The notes under the pieces were generated by a model. It ran no database searches and had not been told where the DNA came from. It was given only the letters and a program-made list of their open reading frames with translations. A stretch of 64,000 nt of DNA from assembly GCF_040954835.1 (NCBI RefSeq), contig NC_090707.1, forward strand, positions 23,392,570 to 23,456,569, given 5' to 3'. Within the stretch, counting starts at the first letter, position 1, and each line of letters opens with the position of its first letter. The translations under genes and the position numbers were made by a program. Positions 13,001-28,000 of this stretch are shown in pieces. This DNA comes from Lepisosteus oculatus. Its lineage: Eukaryota > Chordata > Actinopteri > Semionotiformes > Lepisosteidae.

Positions 13001-16000
13001 CTCCTTTATTCAAATTTAAGTTCTGATGCAGGTCTTTCAATATGTCAGTATAGAACACCCCTTTAAGGGAAGGAATTAACCTTGTTGCCCTTCTTTGAAC
13101 TTATTCCATTGCAGCTATGTTCGTCTTGAAGTCCTACAAGCAGAATAGTACCCATTATTCTGAATGAGGTCTAACTAATGCTTGGATAATATTCACAGAA
13201 GTTCAATTAATTTGAATTCTACACTTTTGGCTTTTATATTTTGTCATATTGGATAATGAGGTGTCCACAAAATCACCTAAATTAAAATAGTTAAAGCTCA
13301 GTTTCACCAAATGTATAGATATATGTTGTTGCTATTTGCATGTAATACTGCCCTGGTCCATATTACATTTCTTTACCAGGTTTCTGTCTAGCATTTTATG
13401 GTACATAAGTCTTACATATCACCTTGAGCACATGTATCGCCTTAGGGTTTTGCAGTTTTCAATCTGAAATTAATCTTTGATATGGACCTTTATCAAGTTC
13501 TTTCTGGAAAGCTAAATATATGATATTGAAGGCTTTATTAGTATCCATTGCTATTTTAACCTATCCAAAGAAATCTATAATTTTTGCTTAACAGGCTGCA
13601 ATTAACTATCAGCTCCAGTTGAATGGTTAATTCTGAGGGCCTGTAATACTTAACATACTGTAACTCTTTTATGTTGAGACTTCTCAAAATTTACAATATT
13701 CTTTTCTATCTTAACTTTTCCGATGTCCCTTTTTACTACTGCTTGTTGCTTACTGCACTCTACATAACTTTGTGTCTTAATGCCTTTTACATGTTTTAAG
13801 AAGCGCTTTCTTCTGTAGCTTTTCTTCAGTGACTTATGAAACTGCTAGGCTATGCTTTCTGAGCTTTGAGGTCTTAAACATTGAGAGGAATTTAGTTTGC
13901 ATTACTTTTTGATGTATAACACCTATTACCTACTGATACTCTTGTCAGACTCCACTCAATTTTTCTGGCTGGAAAATGTCTCATTTTTTTCCTAGCCTGT
14001 ACTTGCATAAAATACACATCTCTCTACCTTTGTAGATTTTCATCCTTCAGAACATACTGCGTTGTGGCTTCCCAAGCTGTTCTCTCACCTTTTTCCACAT
14101 ACTGTGTCCTCATTGAGAAAACTAGACCAATACCAGTACCTCTGCTTGTGGGTACTGTAACATACAGTGTAAAAAACAAGGATTAACCAGTTCTGTCGTC
14201 ACAATGCCTACTTCAGAACTCCCAGCATAAATGTCAGTCTGTGTAGAGTAAATTTAAGTCCTGATTTGTTATACACAGGCATTCCTAATCCTATTTGGTG
14301 GTTCATATAAACACCTGTAATTCGTGGTGTATAACAACATTTTATTGTTATAATCTTAATTTTGTATTTAAGAGTTTTACCAGTATGGATTACAAATTGC
14401 TTCTGCCATTATTTCCTGTGCTTGCATCTTATTTTTGTACAGTGGTGCTAGATCTGCACATATATGCACCTATTTGACATTTAATTCATCACCAACAGTT
14501 TCTGTTAAACAGGCCTGTGTCTTTCCAATCATATCACAGCTACCTTGTAATGTAATAGCCTCTGTGTCTAGTATTCTATTTGTAACACTTTTAGCATTAA
14601 CATTAATTATTCCATAATAATGGTGTAAGACTTAAAAGGGGGTTATTTTTGTTTTCAGTTTTCAGTTAAGCCGTTCTTTAGTTGTTTTTTTTAGGTTTTT
14701 CCCCGTTTGTTCCGTCCTTACACATTTCTGATACAAGGTGGTTGGACACCTTTTCATTTAAGTACATGTTCTGTTCTGAAGAGCACTCGGAAAGCCAGAC
14801 TGTGTTTGCTTTTTTTTACTTTGGCTTTCACCTTTCTTTCCCGTTGCCATAATGCACATAGTAAGGAAGCTGAATGACTGGAACATTTTGTTTAGATCAT
14901 GTAAATGATCTATTTTCTGCTAGCAATGCTACAATTCTGATATATGATCCAGGAAGAGACCAAATCTGTTTGTTTGCGTTTTGTTTGAAAATGTGCTGTA
15001 ACAGGAACAGATTTTTTTAAATTGTCGTGCTGTAGATTACCAGTACTTTAATATGTTCTCAGTTAATTTTAGCTTTTTGTTCTTTGTAGTTATTACTGCA
15101 TTTTTAGTGGTGGTAGGTTGGACTACCGTACCTTCTTCTGATAACCATTTTACTCTTTGAAACTCTGTTATTGTTGGTTTGGAGCACAACACAAGTCCAG
15201 ACATTGCTGGATCACAAAGCTGTAGCGTTATAGAGTAGCTGTTATTCGCTATAAATGGAGGTCCAATGAGGGGGAGCACTGTGTATCTTGCTGAGGTAAA
15301 TCAATGCAACAGTGATGTATTGGATTATCATACACCTGTGCTCCTTTAGTGTAGCTGGTGTCTTGTACTTAATTCTAACTGTGGAACTTGTAATGCACAA
15401 GACATTTTGTGAAAATATGCAGTGTCTTCTTTCCCACCCTGGGGGTATGAGGATTGTAAAAAGCTAAATTGATTAACAATTGACTATTTCAGATTGGGAG
15501 GGTTCAAAAATAAAGATCAGTCCTGCCTTTGCTTATAGCAGTTTACTTGTATGTGTAGGTTTATGCTCTGCAGCACTTAAGAAGAGATGTTCCTGTTTTC
15601 ATTTTGCCAGACAAAAAGGAAGATTTGTTTCTAATTTGAAGCAGAATCCCTTCCATTGAGCTGCAGGGTTTAATTCTGAATATCCACAAATATCCACGTT
15701 TCTAAGAAGCCTTTTAAAGTAAACTGTCTTATTTCTTCTTTAGAAAATAATTTTATTGTAATACAGTTGTGTAGTAATTTTAAAAGTTCAATTTATTTGA
15801 TGGTTTGTCAGAAAAATGAACCTGCAAAAGAAATCAAGGAATACATATTATATTCTGGAACAAGTAATTGGTTTATTCCATGCTGGAAAGAGAAGAAAGA
15901 AAAGCCTTCTTCGGGTGTGAGCATAAATTATACATATACTATATTATAATTGATCAAATTCTTAAAACATCTTATAGCTTACAGTTCAGAAAGTCAAAGT

Positions 16001-19000
16001 TAATATGAAGAATTACCCACCAACAGTCAATTGTTTTGATGGTGTTAAGATAACAAATCTTAGTGAAATGATGCAATAATTCATGGAAATGAAATTAAAT
16101 ATATATATATATTGATTAGATGTCCTTAAAAAAATTACACTATAGTATATTTTCAAATCTACAACCTGTGGTGTTAAACTATACAGATCCAGCATGATTT
16201 GGGGTATTTAAAAAAAGAGATCGATAATACCAGAACCTCATTTAAATGTTCTAATGAGTAATTCAACAAGAAGTAACATTACTTCTCTCCATTCCTGTAG
16301 ATCAGTGGAGAAATAAGTATTTGCGAATCTGTTCTTTTTAGCTTCCTTGCAGTTGGAAGCAATAATATTTGTTGAGCAAAGTTTCAGATTATAGGAAATT
16401 TAAAGGACAATGGTTAGATTAGGATATATGTCTGTTGTTTTCATAGACAGCTATAGAATTGCACACGAGAAAATCAGTATCCTGTATCTTAAACTAGCTA
16501 ATTACTTAAAAACCAGGTAGAACATAACAAGAACAAAAATATAAAGTGTACAGACATCTTGCTCGATTGGTTACTAAAAGCTTAATAATTCACAATTTTC
16601 AGTAAGACATTTTCTGAAGAATTGCCACAGTGGGCTTCAACATGACTAGGAACCAATCTGGTTCGAGATCTCTACAATTCTTGGTGTGAAACACTGCCTC
16701 CAGGTTTATTTTACTTTAATCCCCATGTCCTGATATTGTTGCTGATCTTAAAGTCCACTGATTCATCTTGATCTATGCCTTTCAGACCTTTGAATTCCTA
16801 AAACAAGTCCTCAGTTAATATTTAGTTTCAAGCCAAAATGATTCTGTTCACTTAATTAGTTTAAAATTATAATATTGTTTTTATATTATAATATTCCTTA
16901 TGCTTTATTAAACTTAATACTTTAGTGAAAAGCCATGTTTCAGATACAAAGTCAATGCATATGTCTGGAAATCCCCTTAAGTTAATATGACACTTTTGAT
17001 GATCTGTTCAGCAAGTGCCATAAATTCTGATCGTTGATGTAATTTTTGAGTTTTAAAGATTTCTTTAATAAGGGTTTTAATGTCACTGTAAACTAAAACA
17101 TAAAACCACAATACACCTTTGGCCATGCTTTATTGTTTTTGTTGTATTTGTGTAGTTTTGACTTGTACAGAGATGTATACCTTATATAGGATGATAAAAA
17201 CTTTAAAAATAATAATGATACAGTACTTGTGCAAATGATACTGAGTGGCTTTACTCAAAGTCTGGCTAAACATTTGAGGTTTTCTAATGTTTTTTTATGA
17301 ATATGTTATCATTAATAAAATAGTTTCCAATTGCATGGTTGCACATTTTTAAGGATTCATTCAGTAACTCTTTTTCTCCTGGGGGGGGGGAGATTCAGGT
17401 AGTACAATTACAAATTCACATTAAATGCATCACATACTGTATTTTGAAGTTTGATCAGTATTAGGGTCCTCCTTTTTCATCTAAGCCCTTAAGCCGAATT
17501 ATAGTTTAGTTTCAAATTCTTTTATTTAAAAGGACAATGTTGGATTCAAGTATTTCCTTGGAGTTTTTTTTTAGATGTTAAACAGACATGAAGGACTCTA
17601 AAGCTTTACTTGATAATCTGTGGGGTGCTCTTTAAACCATGCCTTCAATGCAGCACAGGTGTCATGTTCTTGTCATGCCACCAGTGATGCCATTCTTGTT
17701 TATTTGTCCTGGCCTTTTCTGCTGGCAGCAGTGTAATGACTTCAGGATCATGGGAATGACTTAATTTGCCTCGTGCAAGCCAATGTAAACATGGTGTATT
17801 TAACATATGCCAAAGGAGTAAGCAAAAACAAATCTGAAATGAGGTTATGCTTTCTTGCAGGTTTAAAGCCTTGCTTGCATTTTAACAAGTGTTAAAAATG
17901 GCCTGACCTTTACATATGAAACTGAATTCAATGAAGTACTGTACTATCCAGCAAAATGCTAATATGTAGACCTGACATTTGTTGTATACTACAAATATTT
18001 AGTACTAATATAATCTTTTAGATGCTCTTTTTGTTGACATCTGCTTAAGTAGAAGAACAGATTGTAAATACTGACTTTCTGCCTATATTTTTATAGAGGG
18101 TTGTGTTTTAGTACTGGCTGATAGCCTAAAGGCAAGCAAAACATTTCTGCTCATTTTAATATCTGCATTCCTAATTGCTCCATGCTTTATGAAGCTTAGG
18201 TGGTGGAAAGCTTTGTTTTGGACAAAAACTGTCATCTTTTCATTTTAAAGCATTTTTGCTGAATAGTTTTGCTAAAGCTTTGGTGTAAGGTTTTGTTAAA
18301 CACCTGCAGGTGATTTTGTAAAAAAAAGTGGCAGAAGTGACTAAACTGCTATGACACTTCCTTTCTGTGCATCTCTTGTTCAACATGCCGGTGCTTGCCA
18401 TAGCACACTTTAAAGATTCCATGCATTTTCGTGTCAGTTGGGTTAACATCTGGACAAGTACAGTGCTGAAAGTGTCGACTTTTGAAAGATCAACATAGAG
18501 AAGGTGTGACTTATTTATATTTAAAACTGGTGAAGAGGAAGCACTATGCAAAATGTATTCAACAAGAATGTTACAATTTTAACAAAGTGCTTTGAGAAGC
18601 CACCTTTAAAGTTGCTGTATAAAATAAAGTTTATAATTATTATGTATTGATTAAAAAAAAAAAGAAACTGCCTTGGTATAGTTTTGTTGATCTGTTCAAA
18701 GTAAGTGCTTTGGTGTTCCTGCACTGGTAATTCTGTGACTCTTGGTGGGCTGTACCTAGCGTTAAGGATGTTTAAGCAAAGAGTTCACAGATAACTGCAA
18801 TACTGGAATTGTTCAAATGTGAACTGTTCAGCAATCGATCTCAAAATTGGACTTAATTGTGGGTGGTGAAAGAACCCAGATACTGAGCAGATACTGAATA
18901 TTGTTCAGTACTTTAGATAATGAACAATAGATCAAAGGTACTGAGTACTCTTGCAGCAAGACTGGATAGTCTGAAAAGAAAAGGTTACCAAGCTAGGGGA

Positions 19001-22000
19001 CTGCTTGTATTGCAATGACATCAGAGCAGAGCATAAAGAATACATAGGAATAGCTCCACTGGAGACCATGGCAGAGTGCAGTTGTTTCTTTTCACCATTG
19101 ATAGATTGCACCTTGATAGACATCTACTTTTGAAAGCAAATAGGAAATCTGATTCTGTTCGCTGCTTAGGGATCAGTGCCCTAATTTTTGGCCCAGATTA
19201 TACTATAACTTCCCAGTTTAGATGCACCTTTAAAGGGGAGAGGAGATCACTGAGGAAAGCTGGTGTCAAATCATATTGTACCCCACTATGTTCGAATTCC
19301 TCTATGCAGTTTTACAGTAATTCTTTACCTTACTGTAGCTCAGTATGCAGGGGCGTTCATCGCCTGAAAGGCTCGCCAAATCAGAGGGAGTGAGTTTTCA
19401 TTTATATTTTTTACATTACTTTAATGTAATTTAAAAAAGTACCTCCAAAACGCCATTAGAAATGCACTTAACCCAAGTTTCCGCTTCTGCCTGATGAAAA
19501 ATTCACTGTTCTGAAGAAGCCTGATATTAATATCCTTAAAATATTTTGATTTCTTGAATCGTGTCCCCTCATAGGTCATTTCTTTTAGTCTAAGTATTTA
19601 TCTGTTTGCTCTTCTCTGGATTGATTTCAAACCAAAAATATTTTTTTTGGTAACTTGTTGACCAAAACTATACAAAATATTTTATGAGTCTGAGGTTTCA
19701 CTGTTACAAGGGAATTTTTGAATGTATTGGGGTTAGACGGGGTGAACGTGGAAGAAATATGTTTTCAAGTATGCCTAATTTAGGTATAAAGAACAGTTGT
19801 TTTTTTTAATTTCATACCATTACAATATTTGAACCCTGCTGAATTAACCACTTGGTCAGATCCCTCAGTGAATTTGATAGTATTCTGGGTCCAGTATTTG
19901 CATGCCATCATGAATCACTAATATAATCAAGAAGTTGGTATTTATTTTTATAGTTTGCCAATACATTTCAGCTGGTATTGATTGTCCCCATTATAATTAT
20001 AAACAATTTAGTAACATTTTAAACAGGTAATCATAGACTTGAGAGCAGATTAATATATTTTCTCCGTTCTCTTCAAGCTTGTATCCCTGTAGTAAAAAAA
20101 TGAATGTGCTTTCTCATTTTAACTTGTTCAGATTTATGATATTTCTTTTTCCTCCTTTAATTTATTGGGATAGATTGCGTGTTTGGTTTTCAAATTAATG
20201 TCGAAAGGGAAGCAGCTGTCCAGTGAATTGTCCAATCTGCTAGGTCAAAGATCTGTGAGAAGTCTAGCTCTGTCATTCATAAAACTTTATTTTTATGCCT
20301 TAGTACTTTGCAATCACTGTGTGTTTGGTTCAGTCATCACATTCCTGTCTCTTGATGTCCACTTGAAGAACATCTAGGCTCTCTTCATAGACTTAAAGGT
20401 TTAATTTATTCTATTGTTGTCAGTAGACATTCTTAAACGACAATTGTTGTTTTGTTGTTTTGTGCCACCATAATTACTCAAATAATTGGTACCTTGGCAT
20501 TTGATGGACTTCCAGAAAGCATGGCATTCTATTCTCTCCTATTTTTCTAATAGATCATAAATGTTTTGCATTTATTTTCTTTTGTTTGAAGCTGCAATGG
20601 AAATGAACTTTGGAGTTCATTCTTTTTTGCTTGTCTCTCTGTTCTGTAATGTAGCCCTGGGGAGAGAGGTTATCTTCAGACACTATACATAATCTGCTGG
20701 CCTTGGTGTTTTTCCTTTTAGAGGATTTATATAATCCCTTAGCAGCTGTTATTACTTGGAATAAGGAGTTGAATGTTACAGATGAAAACATTTCCTAGGA
20801 AGACATTTGGGACCATAGAAATTCATCTTCCATAAATCATAACCAGGGAGTGAATATGAATGATTCACCTAAATTGTCTTCATGGAGCATACTTGGGGTC
20901 AGTTAAGACACTATCATATGAATCTAGTCCCTTGTTATACGTTTTGTATGGGGAACATTGAGACACCTTTAAACGCACAATGTTCACTATATACATGAAT
21001 ATAAATGGTCATTACGTGATTGCATTTCTTATACAGAGTTTTCTTCTTTCTCCACTATTCTGAACAAGAATATATCTTTCTCTCGCCAAGTGCTTTTGTT
21101 AAATTATAACTCCAGTCTTGGAGTGCCAGGGACAGATTTGGTTGACTGCTCTTACCTCAGCTGAAAAATGTTGATACTGCACTGAGGGCCTCTACTTTCC
21201 ATCCTCTGTCATCAGTGGATCCTGTCTATTCTAGACAGAATATATGTAGAGCTTCTACTGTTCAGAGCTGGGCAGAGAGGCAGGTGGAGTTTTAGGTTGC
21301 TTTATTGCACAATGAGTCTGTAATAAGTCTTATTCTTGCTTAAGGGTTCATTAGGCGAAACCTTTAAAGTGGTATCACGGCTGATAGTGTGGTAGTGGGG
21401 TGTGGTTCTTTTCCTGTTTTGATTCACTTGTAAACTAAAAACAAACATAAAAAATGATTCAAACAGAAACATAAAATTGCCATCATGCAGTGGGGATTAG
21501 GTGTGGGGCCTAGATGAAAGTGTACAACATAACAGTCCCCTTGTTGCCTATCAGTACCTGCAAGTGGTAAGTAGATCTGTGCCTTTTATTTTATAGAACC
21601 ACAGTAAGGGAAGAATTGTGGCTTCATTGTGCACATCGCTGAGGGTTTCAAGTCTCACATGTCAAATAAAGGTTGTATTGAGAGGTAAAAGGCGGGCCTA
21701 AAATGGAAAAAAAAGCAACTGATGTCTGATATAAATAAAAAATAATTTGAGATACTATATAGTAACCCATGATTTTGTTTCTGTTCTGTCAATGAATATC
21801 AGTATGAAAACTGATATTCAACTGATATTCAGGCAAGTTGATTAAAAACTGGTGTTTTCAGCTCCTTTGGATTTTGTCATGCCCATCCTTAATTCCCTGT
21901 TTCATGATCTTCTTTGATGCCTTGAAATAGTATTTTGTGATTAATATCTTATTTGGCACCCTGGATATAAAAAATATACAGTTAAAATATTTTGTTGGAC

Positions 22001-25000
22001 AGAACAACATGAAAAGTTATTATCCTAAACATTATGCATTTTCACAACCATCAGTTTCATCCAGAAATTACATTTTATTTTAAAAAGTTTGAATACTAAA
22101 GAACATTTGCTTTTGTATTATTTCAAAACCAAATCAGTAATGGGTTTTAAGGCCTTAGGGTGACTTCATAGAGGGTAACCAAGTCACTGAACTATGAGGA
22201 AGGAGTGCTTTGAAAGGTTTTGAAAAAGCTTTAAACTAGTTTGAGCTCCTTCTTACTGCCTGATCTGTTTGGTGCCTTTGCTTTATCTCAGGCGTTAATC
22301 TACTGTAACCCTTAATGCTGTTTCAGAGGTAAATAGGCAGTGCCAGGAGCCTTAAATGCGCTGTCAAGTTAAAATCTAACTTCCGATATAAATTAATAGA
22401 GGAAGTTCTGAATGTGGGTGGAGATGTGATGCATGCTCTGTTTTATAGGCAATGTTTGTGATTGTTTGAACTGCTAAACATATGAACATACCAGATAATT
22501 GTCTTCCTTGCTCTTGAAAATGTTTTTAGGCTTTTTTTATTTTAGCCATTACTCCCTAAAATCTTTTGCCATGAAAAAAATAAATCTACGGTGTTAAAAA
22601 TCTACATGTGCTAATTAGCTGAATGTATGTTAATACAACTATGTTTTCTGGCAAAAAACTGGGCATAATGGTTAAGTTACATCAACATTTTACCCTAACA
22701 GACCTATAATCATAATTAATCAAACTTGGGGGAAATGTATGCATGTGTAGTGCTTGTGAATAACTTGATTTGATTTACAATGAGAAGAATACAATCACTA
22801 CTGTTATTAGAATACACACTACTATGGCTACTAAAAAGAAAATAGAACAGAAAAGGTGTATAATGACCTGAAATTGGGGTTTAATGCACCTTGCAACCTG
22901 TGCTTTTGGGTAAGGCTTTGGGTTTCCATGACCATTAGGAGTTAGGAATAATATATCTTTATAAGCAGATGTAAAAAAAATGACACGTTACATAATATGT
23001 AATTATTATGTGAAATTGAAAGAATATTCATAGTGACGTGAGACAGGAAATATCCAATAATATTTCTTCATAACTTCAGCAGTGTACAAAAAGAAGATTT
23101 CTCCTTGCACACTAATTTTACAGACTCTTCCTACGAGAACATCCAAATAAGGGGCATCGGGCAGTGTTTTTTTAAATAAATGTTTTGCACAGCTTGAAGT
23201 CTTGGAGTTCTTCTGTTTGAGCAAGCTTGAACAAAGTCTGACAAAGCTGTGTTGAAATTAAGTTAGCTCTATGTTTTATTGTATTACTTGTTCATGCTAT
23301 TAGCTGTGAACGTGAATGCCTATCAGAGCTGGTTAAAAGGTACTTTTTTAATTCATTTGATAGATTAATGCACTTTTATTAAATCTCCTTTGAATTGCTT
23401 ATTATTCCGAATGCAGAAAGAACAATAACTGTATTTAACTGTATAGACTATATGCAGAACAGCTGCTGAACTTTGAATGCTGGGAACTGTTTAGCTCTTT
23501 CTTGGCAGTTACTTGGAGTGGTCACAGTTGCAAAAAATATTTACAGTCCTAAATTCCCCAATATTTAAGAACGTGATGCTTTTGATTTTCTTTTAATTGT
23601 CTGCATGTAAGGATGCACATATACATTTACATTATATTACATTTTGGGTCGAAAGACAGTTATGAGTCCAAAACCATGAAGCGCAAATGGTTTTGCTTCA
23701 TGGAATAAAAAAATAAATGCAGTATTATCTTTTGGGGTGGCACCATGGAGCAGTGGCTAACATCACTGCGCCACAGCACCGGGGACCTGGACTTTTCAGT
23801 TCTAGACTTTGGGATGTTATCTGTGTAGAGTTTGTGTTCTCACAGTCCAAAAACTGGTAGGTTAATTGACTTCTGGGAAAACTGATCCTGGTGTGAGGGT
23901 GTGCCCTGCAATGGGTGTACTCTGCCTTGTACCCGTTGCTTTTTGGGATAGGCTGAGGCACTCCTACTACCCTATATTAAAGCAGTTAGAAAATTGCTTT
24001 AGTAGTAAAATAAAATAGTTAGATTTTATCCATTGACTTATAAATACAACATTTGACATGCTGCATTATATTGAAAGTTCTGTAAATTTATTTTTAGGGC
24101 AAGAGTTGATTATAATTTCATGCAATTCCCAACCAGTTCAGTTTTGAACCCCTCACTGAGAAGTTTCATACAGTGCTAATTACTGTACATTAACCTTTGA
24201 CCCCTGTTGCCTCCCATGCAGTGCTGTGAGGAACATGCCTGTCAATTGGTAAGGGGGTGTGTTGGCTCTAATGTGTTAAAAGATGAGTTACTGAAGACGG
24301 ATGAGACAGAAGACTTTGCGTGTGGCCATAGGGATCATAGTTGCAAGCCTAGATGTGAATTATGTGTGATTGACTGTTCCAGATCAGGATAACTGGCAAT
24401 TTTAAAATTATTTTAGAAAATGTTTTATTGAGCTGCAGCAAAGATTTTTCAATTGCTTTTATATAATGAATCATAATGTAAGTAAATCTTTTAAGTAAAA
24501 CTCAAAAGATCACACTAAACACTTTTATTGATTTTATAGACTTGTATTGACCCTTGAAGATGAGAGTTAATCAGCAACAGCTTGTTACTGATGGGTGTCC
24601 AAAATATTTTAATGCTTATGGCCGACAGGTACTGTGTAAGAGCCGGCGTACCAGAGCAGGTGACGTCACCGCCCTTCCCAGTAATAGCAGGACCACAGCC
24701 CCTGGGCTGTGGAGAGATCTCTCTTTGGCTCACTGGGCTGGGTCCCTGTTGAGTGACGCGGGAGTCCCGGGTTCGAGCCCCCGACGGTGGGGGGCCGACC
24801 TAATGTGGCAAGGGCACCCGCCTGAGCCCCTGTTGCGTTACAATACTATATAATATAAAGCTGTACCTCCTTTTCACCACTAAAATGTTTCCTTTCAGGT
24901 TATATCTTTGAAATAAACAAGTTCTCAAAAGTATTGAGTATTAAAATGTGTTTATTTATACTGTAAGTGGACCAGCTTAAGATTCCCAGGCCTTCTCCTG

Positions 25001-28000
25001 TACCTTCTCCATTCTTTTGCTAGAGGTCTTCCAATAGCAGTCCTATACAAGAAAGCTCCACTCCGACTCTGCTGTTATTTCACTCCCTTGCATTTCCTGT
25101 TCTTATTTTGGTTTGGCCAGTCACTCATCAGCAAAGGGTTGTGGATCTGTGACATGGCAGCATTCCAGGAGAGAGAGAGAAAAACTGAGGCTGAAATTGG
25201 GCCCATGTTTCTCTGGTTTAGGGCAGTTTGGCAGAAAACTTTTAAAACTTGTTTTCCAGGACATTCTGTGTCTGGCGATGTTATACAGTATTTTCTCCAT
25301 CTTTTTTGCAGTTCATAGTAATAAGAGTTCCTTAAATGTATTTCACACCACTAGAATTGGTTGCTTTTGTCTGGGCCAATTTTACATCTGGTTAACATTA
25401 GCAAAGAAAGTATGAACACTTTAAATGTTTCTAACCTTAAACATTAGGAAAATGTTTCATCCAGTAGACCGTTGATTTAGGACTTCAAAATATTTTATCA
25501 AGACTGATCATTAGATTAGGTCTATCATTAATTTCAGTAGTCTTCTTGTGTATTAGTACTAGATCATAGGGACTTCTGTTTTGAATCATTCCTATGCATT
25601 TTTAACAATAAAAAAATTGATTTCATGGTTGACAACATTCATAACAGTACTGTCTTTTTATATAACCAGCACTACTTCTGACATTGCACAGCACTCTGCT
25701 GTGTGCTTGAAAAGTTAAATTAGTGGTTAGCTTGATACAAAAATCCATCGGCGTCACCTGCACACCTGTACCATACATATGCATATTTACCGACTCCAAA
25801 GCATCTTCCTCTTAGTCATTGCTGTGTTGTTGCTTGATTGCCTTAATAGAGACATTCTTAAGTTTCCCATTTCCCGCAAAAGGTGTGAAAGATATTATCA
25901 AGACGTGAAGCAGATCAAATGACAAAAGATGAGTCCAGACATGCGACTGCTGTTATTCATCACGACCGGAATAGAACTGGAGTCACTCACAGGGCGCTGG
26001 GGCCCAAAAAAACATAAGAAAAGCTACTTTTAGCTTCCACTGATCCTAAACCTGCTGACCTGCAGAATAAGAGGAGAAAGATTAAACGGTGTTAAGTGCT
26101 GCTGAAAGGGAATGTCATCATGAAAACGATAAATACATCAAACCAAGTAAACCTTAGAACCATGTGTTCACTTACAGCAACCCTGGGGTTTTGAGAAGTG
26201 AGCATTTGTTTTAGGTACAGCATTGGATGACCTTGTCAAATTGTTCCCTTAATTCTCCAGGTATTAAGTTGTGAAGATGGGAAAGGCAATAACATTAATT
26301 TGTCTGTCATTTGTTTTAATGCCACAGGTGTTCAAGCTCAAGCCACCTCCTCAAAGAAGCCTCGAAGTCGAGGAATTTTCCACAGTCTGTTCTGCTGCTT
26401 CTGTCATGACGAGACTGATCAAGTTCCTGTCAACAACAATGCTCCCCTCTTAGTGGAGGAAAATGGAACAGTCTCAAAAGTAAGTTTCTTACAAAGGCCA
26501 CTGGCAGTCTGTTTAAATGATGAATTATATTTGCCTAATCAAAAATGAAACGGGAAGTGTATTTAATTTCTCTTCTGTATTTTGTTCTTAAATGATCAAT
26601 TTATTATGATTTTTTGGGACATCAAAAATGTCGTTTTCTAGTTTAGTTTTGTGCCATAAAGTAAAATAATCTGGATTCCTTTTTTATATGAAATGCACTG
26701 TCATGTGCAGAGGATAAGTAACAACTTAGTTGTTAGTACTGTAAATGTTGTTAGTAGCAACTAACAACAAAGTCCCCTTTTCCAACACGTTTTCTATCGA
26801 TAGTCAGAACTGCACACAGTTTTTATTTCTGTATAATTAATGGAAAAGTTTGAGACTACAAGAAAGCTTACAAACGAGAGAAGGACACTTGTTTCATCCT
26901 GCTAATTTGGGTACTTGTTGCATGTTGATCCAATGTGTCAGCTGACAAAAGATTAAATGTTTGGTTATTCCAGTTCCAGGTGTGCGGTTCTTAGCCCTTT
27001 GAAAGTTGATTCTGGTTGTCTGTCACTTAACATTTGTCTGTCATGTTGTAAATGAAAATTATCAATGCCATTGTTTGGAATTTTAAAACTCATTGAACAT
27101 AGAGATGATAGCTTGCAACTTTGGCAAAGGTGGTGTTTTCCTAGAAGCGCCTTCAATGAAATACATTGCAAAATTATTCACTCCCCTCCAATGATGCTCC
27201 ATTTTGTTGTTGTTGGTTACATAATTTGAAACTTTGTAAATACTTGTTACAATCAATGCTTTTTATTTTTTGGTATCCCTTTGCAGTTTTGGTTGCTATT
27301 TATTTTTTTATCCATGCAAGTCCTCAGTTTAAGCAATCAGATTTTGATTTATAATGTTCACTATAAAAAAAGAGAAATGTGTGTAAATCATTGAATGGGG
27401 TTGCATACTTTCTCAAGACACTGTATATATTAAACTCAAAACATAAAGGTACTATTACGATGTCTGAACTACCAGACACTTCATGGTGTCAAATTCAGAT
27501 TCACAGCTTACTACGGCTTTTAATAGTGATTTGATATTTTAGGAGTTATTTACAACATCTGATACACAAAAATAAATAAGCTTGGTCTCCTTAAGGAGAA
27601 GAGCTTAAACTCTTTCAAACTCTACTCTAGTTATTTTGCTATAGCCATGGCATTGTGTTCTCTTCTTGATATTGTTTCTGCATGCCATGGGAATGGGATT
27701 CCTCTAGAGCAGCAACAGGTATTTACCTATTTTTCAAAGGAAATGCGGCTGTAAAAGTATTTGGTTATACAATTTACGAAAATAGTAAAATGAGGTATTT
27801 GCTTTATGGGCTAATTGCATGTGGTGGTGTAGATGAAGTTTGCAAAACTGAAAATGGACTATAGCTCTTTTTTCATTTGTTTTTGGCACATTTTTAATTT
27901 AATCATTTTTGTTTTCCATTTTACACCATTTAACTTCAAGAGAAATAAATGTTCTTTAGCTGTAGAAGAGTTATACTGTATTTAAGTCCTGAAGCTATTT

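Larger units (their letters stand above)
4048..26327 (+). other. ctdsp1: ctdsp1 intron 1 (about 22.3 kb)
   Basis: Donor GTAAGC, acceptor GCCACAG. It holds the Tc1-like element, 5S-derived and tRNA-derived SINEs and the long repeat listed separately. The remaining stretches (about 4520-6660, 6925-8350, 8980-9718, 14620-16620, 16860-19540, 19710-23730, 24840-26327) are AT-rich with only short chance frames and small AT or poly-T tracts; nothing else is recognised. Confidence 0.8.

Noticed and set aside
17383..17392. Poly-G tract, possible quadruplex
   Set aside because: A single run of G without further runs nearby.
19325..19390. tRNA-like stretch (GTAGCTCAGTATGCAGG)
   Set aside because: A B box with the right spacing and an acceptor stem are lacking.
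19076..19393. 105-codon open frame
   Set aside because: No domain or codon-usage signal, lies in intron 1 without plausible splice sites.
24207..24392. Cysteine-rich 61-codon frame
   Set aside because: No signal peptide, spacing pattern or splice support; likely chance.
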